Source: Streptococcus timonensis
Lineage (GTDB): Bacteria > Bacillota > Bacilli > Lactobacillales > Streptococcaceae
Assembly: GCF_900095845.1 (NCBI RefSeq)
Contig: NZ_FMIX01000004.1
Span: 131,501 to 195,500 of the forward strand
DNA length: 64,000 nt
Direction of reading: 5' to 3'
Shown here: positions 8,945-17,617 of the stretch, piece by piece
Numbering within the stretch: the stretch's first letter is position 1
How the letters are laid out: the number at the start of each line of letters is the position of its first letter
Notes under the pieces: model-generated
Database searches by the model: none
Told to the model about the DNA's origin: nothing
The model's input: the letters and a program-made list of their open reading frames with translations, nothing else
Translations under genes and position numbers: made by a program

Positions 8945-9363
8945 TTGATATTCAAGGAATAAAAGAAGCTTTGCCACACCGATATCCCATGCTCTTAGTG
9001 GATCGTGTTTTAGAAGTCAGTGAAGACACCATTGTTGCTATCAAGAATGTGAGCATCAATGAGCCTTTCTTCAACGGACACTTCCCAGCTTACCCTGTAA
9101 TGCCAGGGGTACTGATCATGGAAGCCTTGGCACAAACAGCAGGTGTTTTAGAACTATCAAAACCTGAGAACAAAGGGAAACTCGTCTTCTATGCGGGTAT
9201 GGACAAGGTCAAATTTAAGAAGCAAGTTGTACCTGGTGATCAATTAGTCATGACCGCTACATTTGTCAAACGTCGTGGTACAATCGCCGTAGTAGAAGCG
9301 AAGGCAGAAGTGGATGGTAAGCTAGCAGCAAGTGGAACCCTAACCTTTGCAATTGGAAACTAG
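8941..9363 (+). CDS. fabZ: 3-hydroxyacyl-ACP dehydratase FabZ
   Basis: FabZ dehydrates 3-hydroxyacyl-ACP to trans-2-enoyl-ACP. The 140-aa hot-dog-fold protein shows His47 in the [13 protein letters not shown] motif and Glu61 in the following central helix (MEALAQ). The start overlaps accB by ATGA. In streptococci FabZ works together with FabM, which takes the trans-2 C10 product to the unsaturated branch. Confidence 0.96.
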   Translation: MIDIQGIKEALPHRYPMLLVDRVLEVSEDTIVAIKNVSINEPFFNGHFPAYPVMPGVLIMEALAQTAGVLELSKPENKGKLVFYAGMDKVKFKKQVVPGDQLVMTATFVKRRGTIAVVEAKAEVDGKLAASGTLTFAIGN

Positions 9364-9373
9364 GAGGTTATCC

Positions 9374-10741
9374 ATGTTTCGAAAGATTTTAATTGCTAAT
9401 CGTGGAGAAATCGCAGTTCGAATTATTCGAGCGGCAAGAGAGCTGGGAATTGCAACAGTTGCTGTTTATTCGACTGCTGATAAAGAAGCTCTGCACACAC
9501 TTTTGGCTGATGAGGCAATCTGTATCGGCCCTGGTAAGGCAACAGAGTCTTATCTAAATATTAATGCTATTTTATCTGCTGCAGTTTTAACTGAGGCAGA
9601 AGCTATTCACCCTGGATTTGGTTTTTTAAGTGAAAATTCCAAATTTGCAACTATGTGTGAAGAAGTCGGTATCAAATTTATTGGTCCTTCAGCTCGTGTA
9701 ATGGATGTCATGGGGGATAAAATTAATGCCCGTGCTCAAATGATTAAGGCTAAGGTACCCGTCATTCCTGGTTCAGATGGAGAAGTCCATACTGCAGAAG
9801 ATGCCTTGGCTATTGCAGAAAAAATTGGTTATCCTGTCATGCTGAAAGCTTCAGCTGGAGGTGGTGGTAAAGGAATTCGTAAGGTTGAAAAGGCAGACGA
9901 TCTCGTATCAGCCTTTGAAACAGCCTCTAGTGAAGCCAAAGCAAACTTTGGTAATGGTGCTATGTACCTAGAGCGCGTGATTTATCCTGCCCGCCATATT
10001 GAAGTACAGATTCTTGCTGATCAAATGGGACATGTTATTCACCTAGGTGAGCGTGATTGTTCGCTTCAGCGGAATAACCAAAAGGTTTTAGAAGAAAGCC
10101 CTTCTATTGCGATTGGTAAGACACTCCGTAATGAAATAGGTGCTGCAGCAGTCCGTGCGGCGGAATCTGTTGGTTATGAAAATGCTGGTACCATTGAATT
10201 CTTACTAGATGAAGCAACTGGTAAATTCTACTTTATGGAGATGAATACTCGTATCCAAGTAGAACATCCTGTCACAGAATTTGTTTCAAACGTCGATATA
10301 GTTAAGGAACAAATTCGTATCGCGGCTGGTCATCCCTTGACGTTAAAGCAAGAAGATGTTGTTCTAAGAGGACATGCTATCGAGTGTCGAATCAATGCAG
10401 AAAATCCAGCTTTTAATTTTGCACCTAGTCCAGGTAAGATAAAAAATCTTTATCTTCCTAGTGGTGGTGTAGGTTTGAGAGTAGATTCGGCAGTTTATCC
10501 AGGTTATACTATTCCACCTTACTATGATAGTATGATTGCTAAAGTCATTGTTCATGGTGAAAATCGTTTTGATGCACTTATGAAAATGCAACGTGCTCTA
10601 TGTGAGCTTGAAATTGAAGGTGTGGAGACTAATACTAATTTTCAATTGGATTTGATTTCAGATAGTCGTGTAATTGCAGGAGATTATGATACCTCCTTCT
10701 TGATGGAAACCTTCTTACCAAATTATCAAGCTAAAAAATAA
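9374..10741 (+). CDS. accC: biotin carboxylase subunit of acetyl-CoA carboxylase
   Basis: AccC (455 aa) carboxylates biotin on AccB with ATP and bicarbonate. The start at 9374 is preceded by AGGAGG (9362-9367) and gives the standard N-terminus MFRKILIANRGEIAVRIIRA. The ATP-grasp glycine loop KASAGGGGKGIR (~159-170), ERDCSLQRRNQK-type motif (here ERDCSLQRNNQK) and EMNTRIQVEHPVTE (~288-301) are present. An in-frame upstream extension would overlap fabZ and lacks a ribosome site, so it was not used. Confidence 0.96.
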   Translation: MFRKILIANRGEIAVRIIRAARELGIATVAVYSTADKEALHTLLADEAICIGPGKATESYLNINAILSAAVLTEAEAIHPGFGFLSENSKFATMCEEVGIKFIGPSARVMDVMGDKINARAQMIKAKVPVIPGSDGEVHTAEDALAIAEKIGYPVMLKASAGGGGKGIRKVEKADDLVSAFETASSEAKANFGNGAMYLERVIYPARHIEVQILADQMGHVIHLGERDCSLQRNNQKVLEESPSIAIGKTLRNEIGAAAVRAAESVGYENAGTIEFLLDEATGKFYFMEMNTRIQVEHPVTEFVSNVDIVKEQIRIAAGHPLTLKQEDVVLRGHAIECRINAENPAFNFAPSPGKIKNLYLPSGGVGLRVDSAVYPGYTIPPYYDSMIAKVIVHGENRFDALMKMQRALCELEIEGVETNTNFQLDLISDSRVIAGDYDTSFLMETFLPNYQAKK

Positions 10742-10775
10742 GTATTCTAGAGTATGAGACTGAAAAGGGGGATGT

Positions 10776-11636
10776 ATGGCTCTATTTAGTAAAAAAGATA
10801 AATATATTCGAATTACACCTAATCGTACGCAAAAAAAGCAAGCTAAACCAGTAGTGCCAGATGAACTGTTTTCTAAGTGTCCAGCTTGTAAACACACTAT
10901 CTATCAAAAAGATTTAGGAAGTGAGCGTATCTGTCCCCACTGCAACTATACTTTCCGTATTTCTGCTCAAGAACGGTTGGATTTAACAGTTGAACCCAAT
11001 AGTTTTGTAGAGATGTTTACTGGAATTGAAACTAAAGATCCTTTGAAATTCCCTGATTATCGTAAAAAATTAGCCCAAATTCGTCAGGAAACAGGTTTAG
11101 ATGAGGCTGTTATAACAGGAACAGCTCTAATCAAGGGAGAAAAGGTAGCACTGGGAATTATGGATTCCAACTTTATTATGGCATCTATGGGAACAGTTGT
11201 TGGTGAAAAAATCACTCGTTTGTTTGAATTTGCAACTCTTGAAGGATTACCTGTCGTTCTTTTTACAGCATCTGGTGGAGCTCGTATGCAAGAAGGTATT
11301 ATGAGCTTAATGCAGATGGCCAAGGTGTCAGCTGCTGTGAAACGTCATTCTATGGCAGGTCTCTTTTATCTGACCATTCTTACAGATCCTACAACAGGAG
11401 GTGTAACGGCTTCTTTTGCCATGGAGGGAGATATCATCTTAGCAGAACCTCAAAGTTTAGTTGGTTTTGCTGGTCGCCGAGTTATTGAAAACACGGTGAG
11501 AGAAGATTTGCCAGAGGATTTCCAGAAGGCAGAATTTCTCCTGGAACATGGTTTTGTGGATGCGATTGTTAGACGAAGAGAACTACCAGATATGATCTCT
11601 CGATTAGTGAGACTACATGGGAGGAATCACAGATGA
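10776..11636 (+). CDS. accD: acetyl-CoA carboxylase carboxyltransferase subunit beta
   Basis: AccD pairs with AccA to transfer carboxyl from biotin to acetyl-CoA, giving malonyl-CoA. The 286-aa protein has the N-terminal four-cysteine zinc finger (CPACKH ... CPHCNY, residues ~35-57), and a crotonase-like carboxyltransferase core with [11 protein letters not shown] (~166-176) and [10 protein letters not shown]. Its stop overlaps the accA start (ATGA). Confidence 0.96.
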   Translation: MALFSKKDKYIRITPNRTQKKQAKPVVPDELFSKCPACKHTIYQKDLGSERICPHCNYTFRISAQERLDLTVEPNSFVEMFTGIETKDPLKFPDYRKKLAQIRQETGLDEAVITGTALIKGEKVALGIMDSNFIMASMGTVVGEKITRLFEFATLEGLPVVLFTASGGARMQEGIMSLMQMAKVSAAVKRHSMAGLFYLTILTDPTTGGVTASFAMEGDIILAEPQSLVGFAGRRVIENTVREDLPEDFQKAEFLLEHGFVDAIVRRRELPDMISRLVRLHGRNHR

Positions 11637-12400
11637 AGATTGCAAAAATTGTCAGAAAAGCACGTGAACAAAGTAGATTAACTGCTCTGGATTTTGCAGT
11701 GGGAATCTTCGATGACTTTATTGAATTACATGGGGATCGCTCTTTTAGAGACGATGGTGCTGTTATCGGTGGAATCGGTTGGTTAGGTCATCAAGCAGTA
11801 ACTGTTGTTGGTATTCAAAAAGGTAAAAGTTTACAGGATAATCTCAACCGTAATTTTGGACAACCTCATCCTGAAGGTTATCGCAAGGCCTTACGTTTAA
11901 TGAAGCAAGCGGAAAAATTTGGTCGTCCAATTGTGACATTTATCAATACTGCGGGTGCCTATCCTGGAGTAGGAGCAGAAGAACGTGGACAAGGAGAAGC
12001 GATTGCTCGTAATCTCATGGAAATGAGTGATCTCAAGGTTCCTATCATCGCAATTATAATCGGTGAAGGTGGATCTGGTGGAGCTCTTGCACTTGCAGTA
12101 GCTGACCGTGTTTGGATGCTAGAAAATTCTATCTATGCAGTTCTTAGTCCCGAAGGCTTTGCCTCTATCCTTTGGAAGGATGGAAGCCGTGCCATGGAGG
12201 CAGCAGAACTGATGAAGATAACCTCTCATGAACTTCTAGAGATGGAAGTTGTAGATAAGGTTATTTCAGAAAGTGCTCTCTCTAGTAAAGACTTGTTAGC
12301 TCATGTAAAAAATGAACTAGAGCTAGAAGTAGAGCGACTAAAATCTATGTCTTTAGAGAAGTTATTGGAAGAACGATACCAACGTTTTAGAAAATATTAA
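11633..12400 (+). CDS. accA: acetyl-CoA carboxylase carboxyltransferase subunit alpha
   Basis: AccA (255 aa) completes the carboxyltransferase. Visible hallmarks are FIELHGDR near 24-31, [20 protein letters not shown] (~103-122) and the oxyanion loop [10 protein letters not shown] (~141-150). It is the last gene of the fatty acid operon: an intrinsic terminator follows directly. The protein is shorter than the E. coli enzyme but typical in length for streptococci. Confidence 0.96.
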   Translation: MKIAKIVRKAREQSRLTALDFAVGIFDDFIELHGDRSFRDDGAVIGGIGWLGHQAVTVVGIQKGKSLQDNLNRNFGQPHPEGYRKALRLMKQAEKFGRPIVTFINTAGAYPGVGAEERGQGEAIARNLMEMSDLKVPIIAIIIGEGGSGGALALAVADRVWMLENSIYAVLSPEGFASILWKDGSRAMEAAELMKITSHELLEMEVVDKVISESALSSKDLLAHVKNELELEVERLKSMSLEKLLEERYQRFRKY

Positions 12401-12404
12401 AAAG

Positions 12405-12437
12405 AAAGCTAGAACTAGAAAATAGCTCTAGCTTTTT
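12405..12437 (+). terminator. terminator of the fatty acid synthesis operon
   Basis: AAAGCTAGA (12405-12413) pairs with TCTAGCTTT (12427-12435), followed by more T residues. It begins five bases after the accA stop. Confidence 0.8.
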
Positions 12438-12469
12438 GGCTTCTATAAAATACATTTCAGGATTAACAA

Positions 12470-12498
12470 TTGACTGTTGAAGAAATAATTGCTAAAAT
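12470..12498 (+). promoter_or_regulatory. promoter of the CPBP protease gene
   Basis: TTGACT (12470-12475), 17 bp and TAAAAT (12493-12498) lie 58 bp upstream of the chosen start, just after the fatty acid operon terminator. Confidence 0.7.
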
Positions 12499-12555
12499 AA
12501 TCAAAAAAATATGTATACTATTGAAATCAGTCAACTAAGATTTTTAGGAGTAAGT

Positions 12556-13281
12556 ATGAAAAAACTAGGCTATTTGGGAATCTATACATTACTGGTATTT
12601 CTATCAATTTATCTACTAGACTACAGTAGTCTCTATCTGGCTAAGCTATTTGTCTGGGGTATGGATGGCTATTCTATTATTGTAGCAGTAGAGCAATTAG
12701 CTCTTTTAGTACTAGTTATCTATTGGCTTAAAAGGAAAAAAATGCTCTATATTTTTGAGAAAAAGGGCTCGAAGAAATCCAGATTCTTTTACCTTTTAGT
12801 TAGTTTAGTGGCTGCTTATTTTGTCCGTCAGTTGTTAAGTGCTTTTTACTTACAATTTAGTCGCTTCATTAATAACAACTATATCTTTGAAGACCTTCTT
12901 TCAGTCCTATCCTTCAGTGAGCAATCTACTATTTTAACGACTTGCTTCTCTTTTATCTCAGTTGTCATTTTGGGGCCTATATTGGAGGAGATTGTTCATA
13001 GAGGCTATTTTATGAATACCTTTTTCCCTAAGTCCAAATACTACTTGGATGTCATCTTATCAGCTCTTATATTTGGGCTCAGTCATTTGGTATTGTCCCA
13101 TCGCGACCCCATCAGTTTGATGATTTATTGTTTTTTCGGTCTTTTCTTTGCTTTAGTCTACCGTTGGACAAAGAATCTAAAAATCACAATCCTGTGCCAT
13201 ATTTTTATTAACTTTCTCATTCATGCAGATTTCATCTGGTTGTTGCTTTCTAATTTAATCTATGATCGTTTTTTTAGATAG
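12556..13281 (+). CDS. CPBP family intramembrane metalloprotease
   Basis: This 241-aa integral membrane protein has several hydrophobic helices and the CPBP (CAAX protease/bacteriocin-processing) motifs: EEIVHRGYF (residues ~150-158), GLSHLVLSH (~182-190) and a C-terminal HIFINFL. Such proteins are putative intramembrane proteases; some in streptococci are bacteriocin immunity factors. No bacteriocin gene is adjacent, so the substrate is unknown. The ATG at 12556 has AGGAG seven bases upstream; a longer in-frame start at 12511 lacks one. It is a single-gene unit with its own promoter and a shared terminator. Confidence 0.85.
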   Translation: MKKLGYLGIYTLLVFLSIYLLDYSSLYLAKLFVWGMDGYSIIVAVEQLALLVLVIYWLKRKKMLYIFEKKGSKKSRFFYLLVSLVAAYFVRQLLSAFYLQFSRFINNNYIFEDLLSVLSFSEQSTILTTCFSFISVVILGPILEEIVHRGYFMNTFFPKSKYYLDVILSALIFGLSHLVLSHRDPISLMIYCFFGLFFALVYRWTKNLKITILCHIFINFLIHADFIWLLLSNLIYDRFFR

Positions 13282-13292
13282 AGTGAAGCAAA

Positions 13293-13326
13293 GAAAAAGT
13301 GTTTGACATTCGTCAAACACTTTTTC
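13293..13326. terminator. bidirectional terminator between CPBP gene and nusB
   Basis: A 9-bp GTGTTTGAC/GTCAAACAC stem (13299-13307/13312-13320) is extended by A5/T5 arms, with loop ATTC. The A and T tracts serve both convergent transcripts. Confidence 0.9.
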
Positions 13327-13332
13327 TTGTAT

Positions 13333-13755
13333 TTAATTTTTTTCTGTTACAAATTGACTAAGGAGTCCGTTGATAAAACGGGCAGATTTTTGATCTGAAA
13401 AGCTCTTAGCAAGCTCAATAGCCTCATTAACAGCTACGAGTTGAGGAGTATCAAAGGAAGTGATTTCAAAAACTCCTAAACGTAGAATACTTTTTTCAAC
13501 CAAGGTTAAACGATCAATTGTCCAACCTGTTTTCAAATGCTGAGTAATTTGTTTATCTAAATCCTCTTTTTGAGCTTGAACACCCGATACTAGATCTGTA
13601 AGAAAGCTAGGGAGTTTTACCTCTTCGTCTTCACGATCATGAGTGTAGGCAAAGCGACAAGCTGTCTCTAAATCAGAACCAAATTCAAGACTCATAAGTG
13701 CTTGGAAAGCACATTTACGTAGTTCGCGTCTAGATTCTAATAATGGACTAGTCAT
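13333..13755 (-). CDS. nusB: transcription antitermination factor NusB
   Basis: NusB (140 aa) is an all-helical protein that binds boxA RNA with NusE (S10) to promote antitermination in rRNA operons. The start at 13755 gives the family N-terminus MTSPLLESRRELRKCAFQAL. Further conserved pieces are LVEKSILRLGVFEI and VAVNEAIELAKSFSD near the C-terminus. It overlaps the upstream asp23-family gene by 8 bases, so the two are coupled. A start six codons upstream would extend further into that gene and is less likely. Confidence 0.95.
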   Translation of the reverse strand: MTSPLLESRRELRKCAFQALMSLEFGSDLETACRFAYTHDREDEEVKLPSFLTDLVSGVQAQKEDLDKQITQHLKTGWTIDRLTLVEKSILRLGVFEITSFDTPQLVAVNEAIELAKSFSDQKSARFINGLLSQFVTEKN

Positions 13756-14137
13756 TGAGGAAGTCCTCATCAAACAAATCTTTTAATTCTGGTTTTGGAG
13801 TTTTATCAGGCACAATACCAGCAACGTGAATGTTGACAGCAGAGATTTCGACATCTGCCATATTACGAACTGCATCCTTAACGGCTTTTTGGATAGCCAT
13901 TGCTACCTTAGGTACCTTAACACCATACTCAAGGTATAGATAGATATCAGCTGTCAATTCTTCGTCAGATTCTTTTAGATATACACCGCGACCAAGTGAG
14001 AGTTTTGAAATAGTATCAGATACTGATTTATTTGAGAAAGAGTGGACTCCTTCTACTTTAGCAGTAGCAATAGCAATGATTTTTTCAAGTACACGTGGGG
14101 CGATAACGATTTCGCCAAATTGTTCTTCAATTCCCAT
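13748..14137 (-). CDS. Asp23/Gls24 family protein (YqhY-like)
   Basis: This 129-aa protein has the Asp23 family pattern: GEIVIAPRVLEKIIAIATAK at the N-terminus, VEGVHSF, then YLEYGVKVPKVA and a C-terminal NIHVAGI strand. In Bacillus the homologue YqhY sits between the acetyl-CoA carboxylase genes and nusB and is linked genetically to control of acetyl-CoA carboxylase. Here it lies beside nusB and about 1.4 kb from accA, so a lipid-related role is possible. The mechanism is unknown. The order is efp, this gene, nusB in one minus-strand operon. Confidence 0.88.
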   Translation of the reverse strand: MGIEEQFGEIVIAPRVLEKIIAIATAKVEGVHSFSNKSVSDTISKLSLGRGVYLKESDEELTADIYLYLEYGVKVPKVAMAIQKAVKDAVRNMADVEISAVNIHVAGIVPDKTPKPELKDLFDEDFLND

Positions 14138-14158
14138 AGAATGACCTCTTTCTAGAGA

Positions 14159-14719
14159 TTAAGCGCGAGAAACGTAAGTTCCTTCGGCAGTGTTAATCAC
14201 AAGTTTTTGTCCTGCTTCGATAAAGTCAGGAACGTTGACGACAAGACCAGTTTCCATAGTTGCTGGTTTACCAGAACCTGTAACAGTAGCACCTTTAATA
14301 GATGGTTGAGTCTCAGCAACTGTCAATTCAACAGTTGTAGGTACTGTTACACCGATTACTTCAGTTCCGTAGAATTGGATTTTAACATCAGAGTTTTCAA
14401 GGATATAAAGCAATTCGTTTTCAACATTAGCAACAGGAATTTCATACTGGTCGTAAGTTTCAGTATTCATAAAGTAAGCTGTTTCATCCATTTTGTACAA
14501 GTATTGTGCTGGTACAGTTTCGATGATCGCTTGTTCAAATTTTTCCTCTGGACGGTAGCTTGTTTCAAAAGTAGAACCAGTGCGGACATCACGCAATTTC
14601 ATACGCATAATCGTATTTCCTTTACCTGGTTTGTGGTGACTAGCTTCCAAAACGCGAATTAATTTTCCGTCAGCTGTTTCAAAGGTCATACCAGCCTTTA
14701 GTTTACTTGCTTCAATCAT
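14159..14719 (-). CDS. efp: elongation factor P
   Basis: EF-P (186 aa) binds between the ribosomal P and E sites and relieves stalling at polyproline. It has the three-domain layout of the family, with the domain I loop SHHKPGKGN where Lys33 is at the tip position; the modification, if any, cannot be seen. The C-terminus ends in [11 protein letters not shown], as usual. AGAGG precedes the ATG at 14719. A TTGAGA-17-TACAAT promoter lies upstream. Confidence 0.95.
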   Translation of the reverse strand: MIEASKLKAGMTFETADGKLIRVLEASHHKPGKGNTIMRMKLRDVRTGSTFETSYRPEEKFEQAIIETVPAQYLYKMDETAYFMNTETYDQYEIPVANVENELLYILENSDVKIQFYGTEVIGVTVPTTVELTVAETQPSIKGATVTGSGKPATMETGLVVNVPDFIEAGQKLVINTAEGTYVSRA

Positions 14720-14752
14720 GTTTATACCTCTTTTATAAATAGTTTACTCTTT

Positions 14753-14781
14753 ATTGTATCATAATAGCCTAAAATTCTCAA
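14753..14781 (-). promoter_or_regulatory. promoter of efp-asp23-nusB operon
   Basis: On the minus strand TTGAGA (14781-14776) and TACAAT (14758-14753) are separated by 17 bp, about 35 bp before the efp start. No terminator separates it from the upstream SPFH gene, so read-through may add to expression. Confidence 0.7.
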
Positions 14782-14798
14782 ATATCAGAGAAGATGAA

Positions 14799-16127
14799 CT
14801 AGTTGACGGGTACAATATCCCCATTTTCATTTCTAGTTACTAAAACATATTTTCCATCTACTTCGATGTAAAAGTTTTTACTTGCAGTTTGTTCTGAATT
14901 AGTCGTTGGTTCAGGATTAGTTGTCTCTTCTGCTGGACTTGTGACTGTTGGATTAGTAGCTTGTTCAGGATTTGCAGATTGTACTGGGCTAGACACTTGC
15001 TCAGGATTTGCAGTTTGTCCTGAAGTCAAAGCTTGGTTTGGATCAGCAGGTTGTACTGGGGTATAGCTTTGATTTGGGTTCAAAGGTTGAGCTTGCTGGT
15101 TAATTTGACCGCCAAGTGTTTGTCCTAGGTTCATCCCCATAATCATGTTCATTCCATTGCCATTACCTTCATTATTAGCAGCAGCGATGAGAGCTTCGTT
15201 ACGAGCACGACGTTCTTCAATCTCAATCGTGTTGTATTTCATGGCAACTAGTTCGCTGTCAAGCTTGCGAACAATTTCAAGACTTTCTTGATCGTAACTC
15301 AAGTCTTCAAGAAGGATATTGGTTGCTTCAATACCGTAAAGACTAGTCCATACCTTGTTGACTTCTTGTTTAGCGATTTCATTAAAAGTATCTTGATTAG
15401 CATTTAGGCTATAGATATCAACACGGTACTCATTTGTGAATTTGGCAATTGCGATTGCAATTTTAGGGGAAATATTTTGTCTAAGAGTTCCTTGAGCAAT
15501 ATCTTGGAGTGTAAATGGTTTATGTTCGTCAATTTGTTGACTGATAGAGCTAACGTAGAAAAGTACTGGGTCAGAAATCTTGATGTCGAACAAACCATAG
15601 AAACGGATATTGAGCAATTGTTGGTAACGTTCACTGAAGTATTCTACAGCATTTTGAGTGCCAAATTTATTCCCTGCGATTGGTTGGACACGGACAAAGA
15701 TGATTTCTTGTTGAGTAACGACTTGACCAGCAAATGAAAAGCGGTGCTTGAAGTTTTCCCAAGTTCCTCTTATTCCACCTTTTTCTAGAAGCCAAGCGTT
15801 GTCTCCAGAGCGCCATTCATGGCTACCAGCTTCTAAGACATCACCAAGGAAAGTACCGTTATTTACAAGGATAGCAACATAACCTTGTGGCACAATTACG
15901 ACAGAACCATCTGTTAAAAGTCCTGTATGTTGATTACCTTGTCTAGAAACTCCGTCAGGGTCTTTTGTAAGAAGAATTCCTTTAACAGCTAATGCTTCTG
16001 ATGATACGTGTTCGGGAAGTACAACGGCTTCCTTAAATTTACTGTCATTAAAACTATTAATACCAGCAGATTTGGCAACATCAACAACTCCCTTAATCTG
16101 CTCTTTGGCCATACGAATAAATCCCAT
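14799..16127 (-). CDS. SPFH-domain protein, YdjI/virion-core-like
   Basis: This 442-aa protein has an SPFH (band 7/stomatin-like) domain over roughly residues 60-300, of the subfamily annotated as virion core protein or YdjI. Recognisable pieces are VIVPQGYVAILVNNGTFLGD, HEWRSGDNAW and FYGLFDIKISDP. After a Gly/Asn/Met-rich hinge (NNEGNGNGMNMIMGMNLG), residues ~340-425 are a disordered tail with NPEQ/NPNQ-type repeats, closed by a short domain (NFYIEVDGKYVLVTRNENGD). There is no signal peptide. B. subtilis YdjI acts with YdjG and YdjH in a membrane-stress module; the adjacent zinc-ribbon gene supports the same here. A GGAGG site precedes the start. Confidence 0.8.
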   Translation of the reverse strand: MGFIRMAKEQIKGVVDVAKSAGINSFNDSKFKEAVVLPEHVSSEALAVKGILLTKDPDGVSRQGNQHTGLLTDGSVVIVPQGYVAILVNNGTFLGDVLEAGSHEWRSGDNAWLLEKGGIRGTWENFKHRFSFAGQVVTQQEIIFVRVQPIAGNKFGTQNAVEYFSERYQQLLNIRFYGLFDIKISDPVLFYVSSISQQIDEHKPFTLQDIAQGTLRQNISPKIAIAIAKFTNEYRVDIYSLNANQDTFNEIAKQEVNKVWTSLYGIEATNILLEDLSYDQESLEIVRKLDSELVAMKYNTIEIEERRARNEALIAAANNEGNGNGMNMIMGMNLGQTLGGQINQQAQPLNPNQSYTPVQPADPNQALTSGQTANPEQVSSPVQSANPEQATNPTVTSPAEETTNPEPTTNSEQTASKNFYIEVDGKYVLVTRNENGDIVPVN

Positions 16128-16136
16128 AATTTCCTC

Positions 16137-17123
16137 CTAATTATAAAGTTCGTCTTCATCCACAACTTCATAGGTATCAAGAACCCATTGGTTAGGACTA
16201 CGGGTGATATCAGACCCGCAATAGTCACATTTGCTGATAGCTGATATTTTCAGTGGTGCGCCACAGTTTGGACAGCGGTCGCTAACGGCTTCATCTTGGA
16301 CAGAGCTTTCAGTTTGACTGCCATGTTTGCGGATGAAGTTCATTTGATAAACTGTAAATAGATCTTTTTGAGGGTCTCCCTCAATAACCTTACGAGTCTT
16401 GTCTTCGATGACATAGTCTCTCAAGGTAGATGATAAAACGATGACTAAAGTATCGTTTCCATCTGGATTACTATTGAAATCTTTGATTCGAACATTTTCA
16501 ACGTAAACGCGTTCCAAAACATTCGTTTTTTGAGATTGGATATAGTCTTCCAGTTGAGCACTGTGTTGAGTATAGAGACTAACACTTTCAAGAGAACGCA
16601 CCAAGTTCCAATCCTTTTTAGTCCAAGCAGCCTGCAACTGGATATAAACTTCTTTAGCCCATGAAGTGAAAGCAGAGGCATCAAAGTTTGGATCATAGTA
16701 TCTAAGTCGATCAATGGCTTGGCTATTATTTTCAACTCGACGATGGATAGTTGGTTGTGGTTGGTAGTTAGTCGAACTTCCATAAGATTTACCAGATGAT
16801 GAATTCTGGTCATTCAGATATTTGATAAGCATGAAGAGTATGAAACCTCCGACACCAAACATAATCAGAATGTTCATGCCAGTGCTTAAAGAATCCCCCA
16901 AATTCGAGTAACTACCGCCAGAACGATAGCTGCTTCTGGAAGAAGAACTACCACTTGAACGACTTCGGCTAGAGCTACTACTTCGAGAACTGCTACTACT
17001 TCGTGAGCTACTGCGACTAGAGCTACCACTTCGAGAATGGCCGACACCTGCATCGATGGATTGTAGGGGTGTCACAAAGAGAAGAAGCAAGCAAGCAGCG
17101 ATAAGAGTATATAACTTTTTCAT
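16137..17123 (-). CDS. Tim44-like membrane protein with Ser-rich stalk and zinc ribbon
   Basis: This 328-aa protein starts with a signal peptide or signal anchor (MKKLYTLIAACLLLLFVTPL) followed by a long Ser/Arg stretch (~30-70). A transmembrane segment (NILIMFGVGGFILFMLI, ~83-99) precedes a Tim44-like domain (~130-270: YDPNFDASAFTSWAKEVYIQ). A C-terminal zinc ribbon has CPNCGAPL ... CDYCGSDI (~287-308). It resembles a fusion of the B. subtilis YdjG and YdjH roles. It sits 9 bases upstream of the SPFH gene, so they form one operon and probably one membrane complex. The substrate is unknown. Confidence 0.75.
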   Translation of the reverse strand: MKKLYTLIAACLLLLFVTPLQSIDAGVGHSRSGSSSRSSSRSSSSSRSSSSSRSRSSGSSSSRSSYRSGGSYSNLGDSLSTGMNILIMFGVGGFILFMLIKYLNDQNSSSGKSYGSSTNYQPQPTIHRRVENNSQAIDRLRYYDPNFDASAFTSWAKEVYIQLQAAWTKKDWNLVRSLESVSLYTQHSAQLEDYIQSQKTNVLERVYVENVRIKDFNSNPDGNDTLVIVLSSTLRDYVIEDKTRKVIEGDPQKDLFTVYQMNFIRKHGSQTESSVQDEAVSDRCPNCGAPLKISAISKCDYCGSDITRSPNQWVLDTYEVVDEDELYN

Positions 17124-17185
17124 ATGTCTCCTAACTATGTGAGTACAAAAATAGTTTTTGCTAAATTTTATGTCTATAAGGAGTT

Positions 17186-17566
17186 TTATAGTTTTATAGT
17201 TTTATTTTCAATAAACCACCCTATAATCCAACCCAACACGAGTAAATAATTCTCGATAGCACCAATCGCATTAACAGGAGAATGATATTCAATAAAATTT
17301 AGCAAATGATTTGTTCCTATTCCGATACCACCAATAATGAGGGCAAGAAGGGCAATTCTCAGGTAAAACCAATCGTACTTAATATTAACGGCAAGAATAA
17401 TAATTAAGACGGCTAGATTCCAAATTCCAATTTCTCTTTGCCATCCTGCAGAAATTCCGTAACCAGAATGCTCTCCCATATATGATGGGAAAAAGATTTG
17501 TAGAATGGAAGCACCCAACATTGCGACAATAACTAAGATAAATAGTACTCGTAAAAATTTGTTCAT
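17186..17566 (-). CDS. small four-helix membrane protein of unknown function
   Basis: The 126-aa product is mostly hydrophobic, with about four predicted membrane segments (residues ~5-26, 47-62, 69-85 and 100-118). The sequence resembles DUF6790-type small membrane proteins, but I do not recognise it firmly. AAGGAGA precedes the ATG. It lies between gatB (51 bases downstream of its stop) and the Tim44-like gene, on the same strand, so it probably belongs to the same membrane module. Confidence 0.6.
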   Translation of the reverse strand: MNKFLRVLFILVIVAMLGASILQIFFPSYMGEHSGYGISAGWQREIGIWNLAVLIIILAVNIKYDWFYLRIALLALIIGGIGIGTNHLLNFIEYHSPVNAIGAIENYLLVLGWIIGWFIENKTIKL

Positions 17567-17617
17567 TTATTCTCCTTATTCTATTTTTAGTAGAAAAGGC
17601 TATTAACGAAAGTATAT

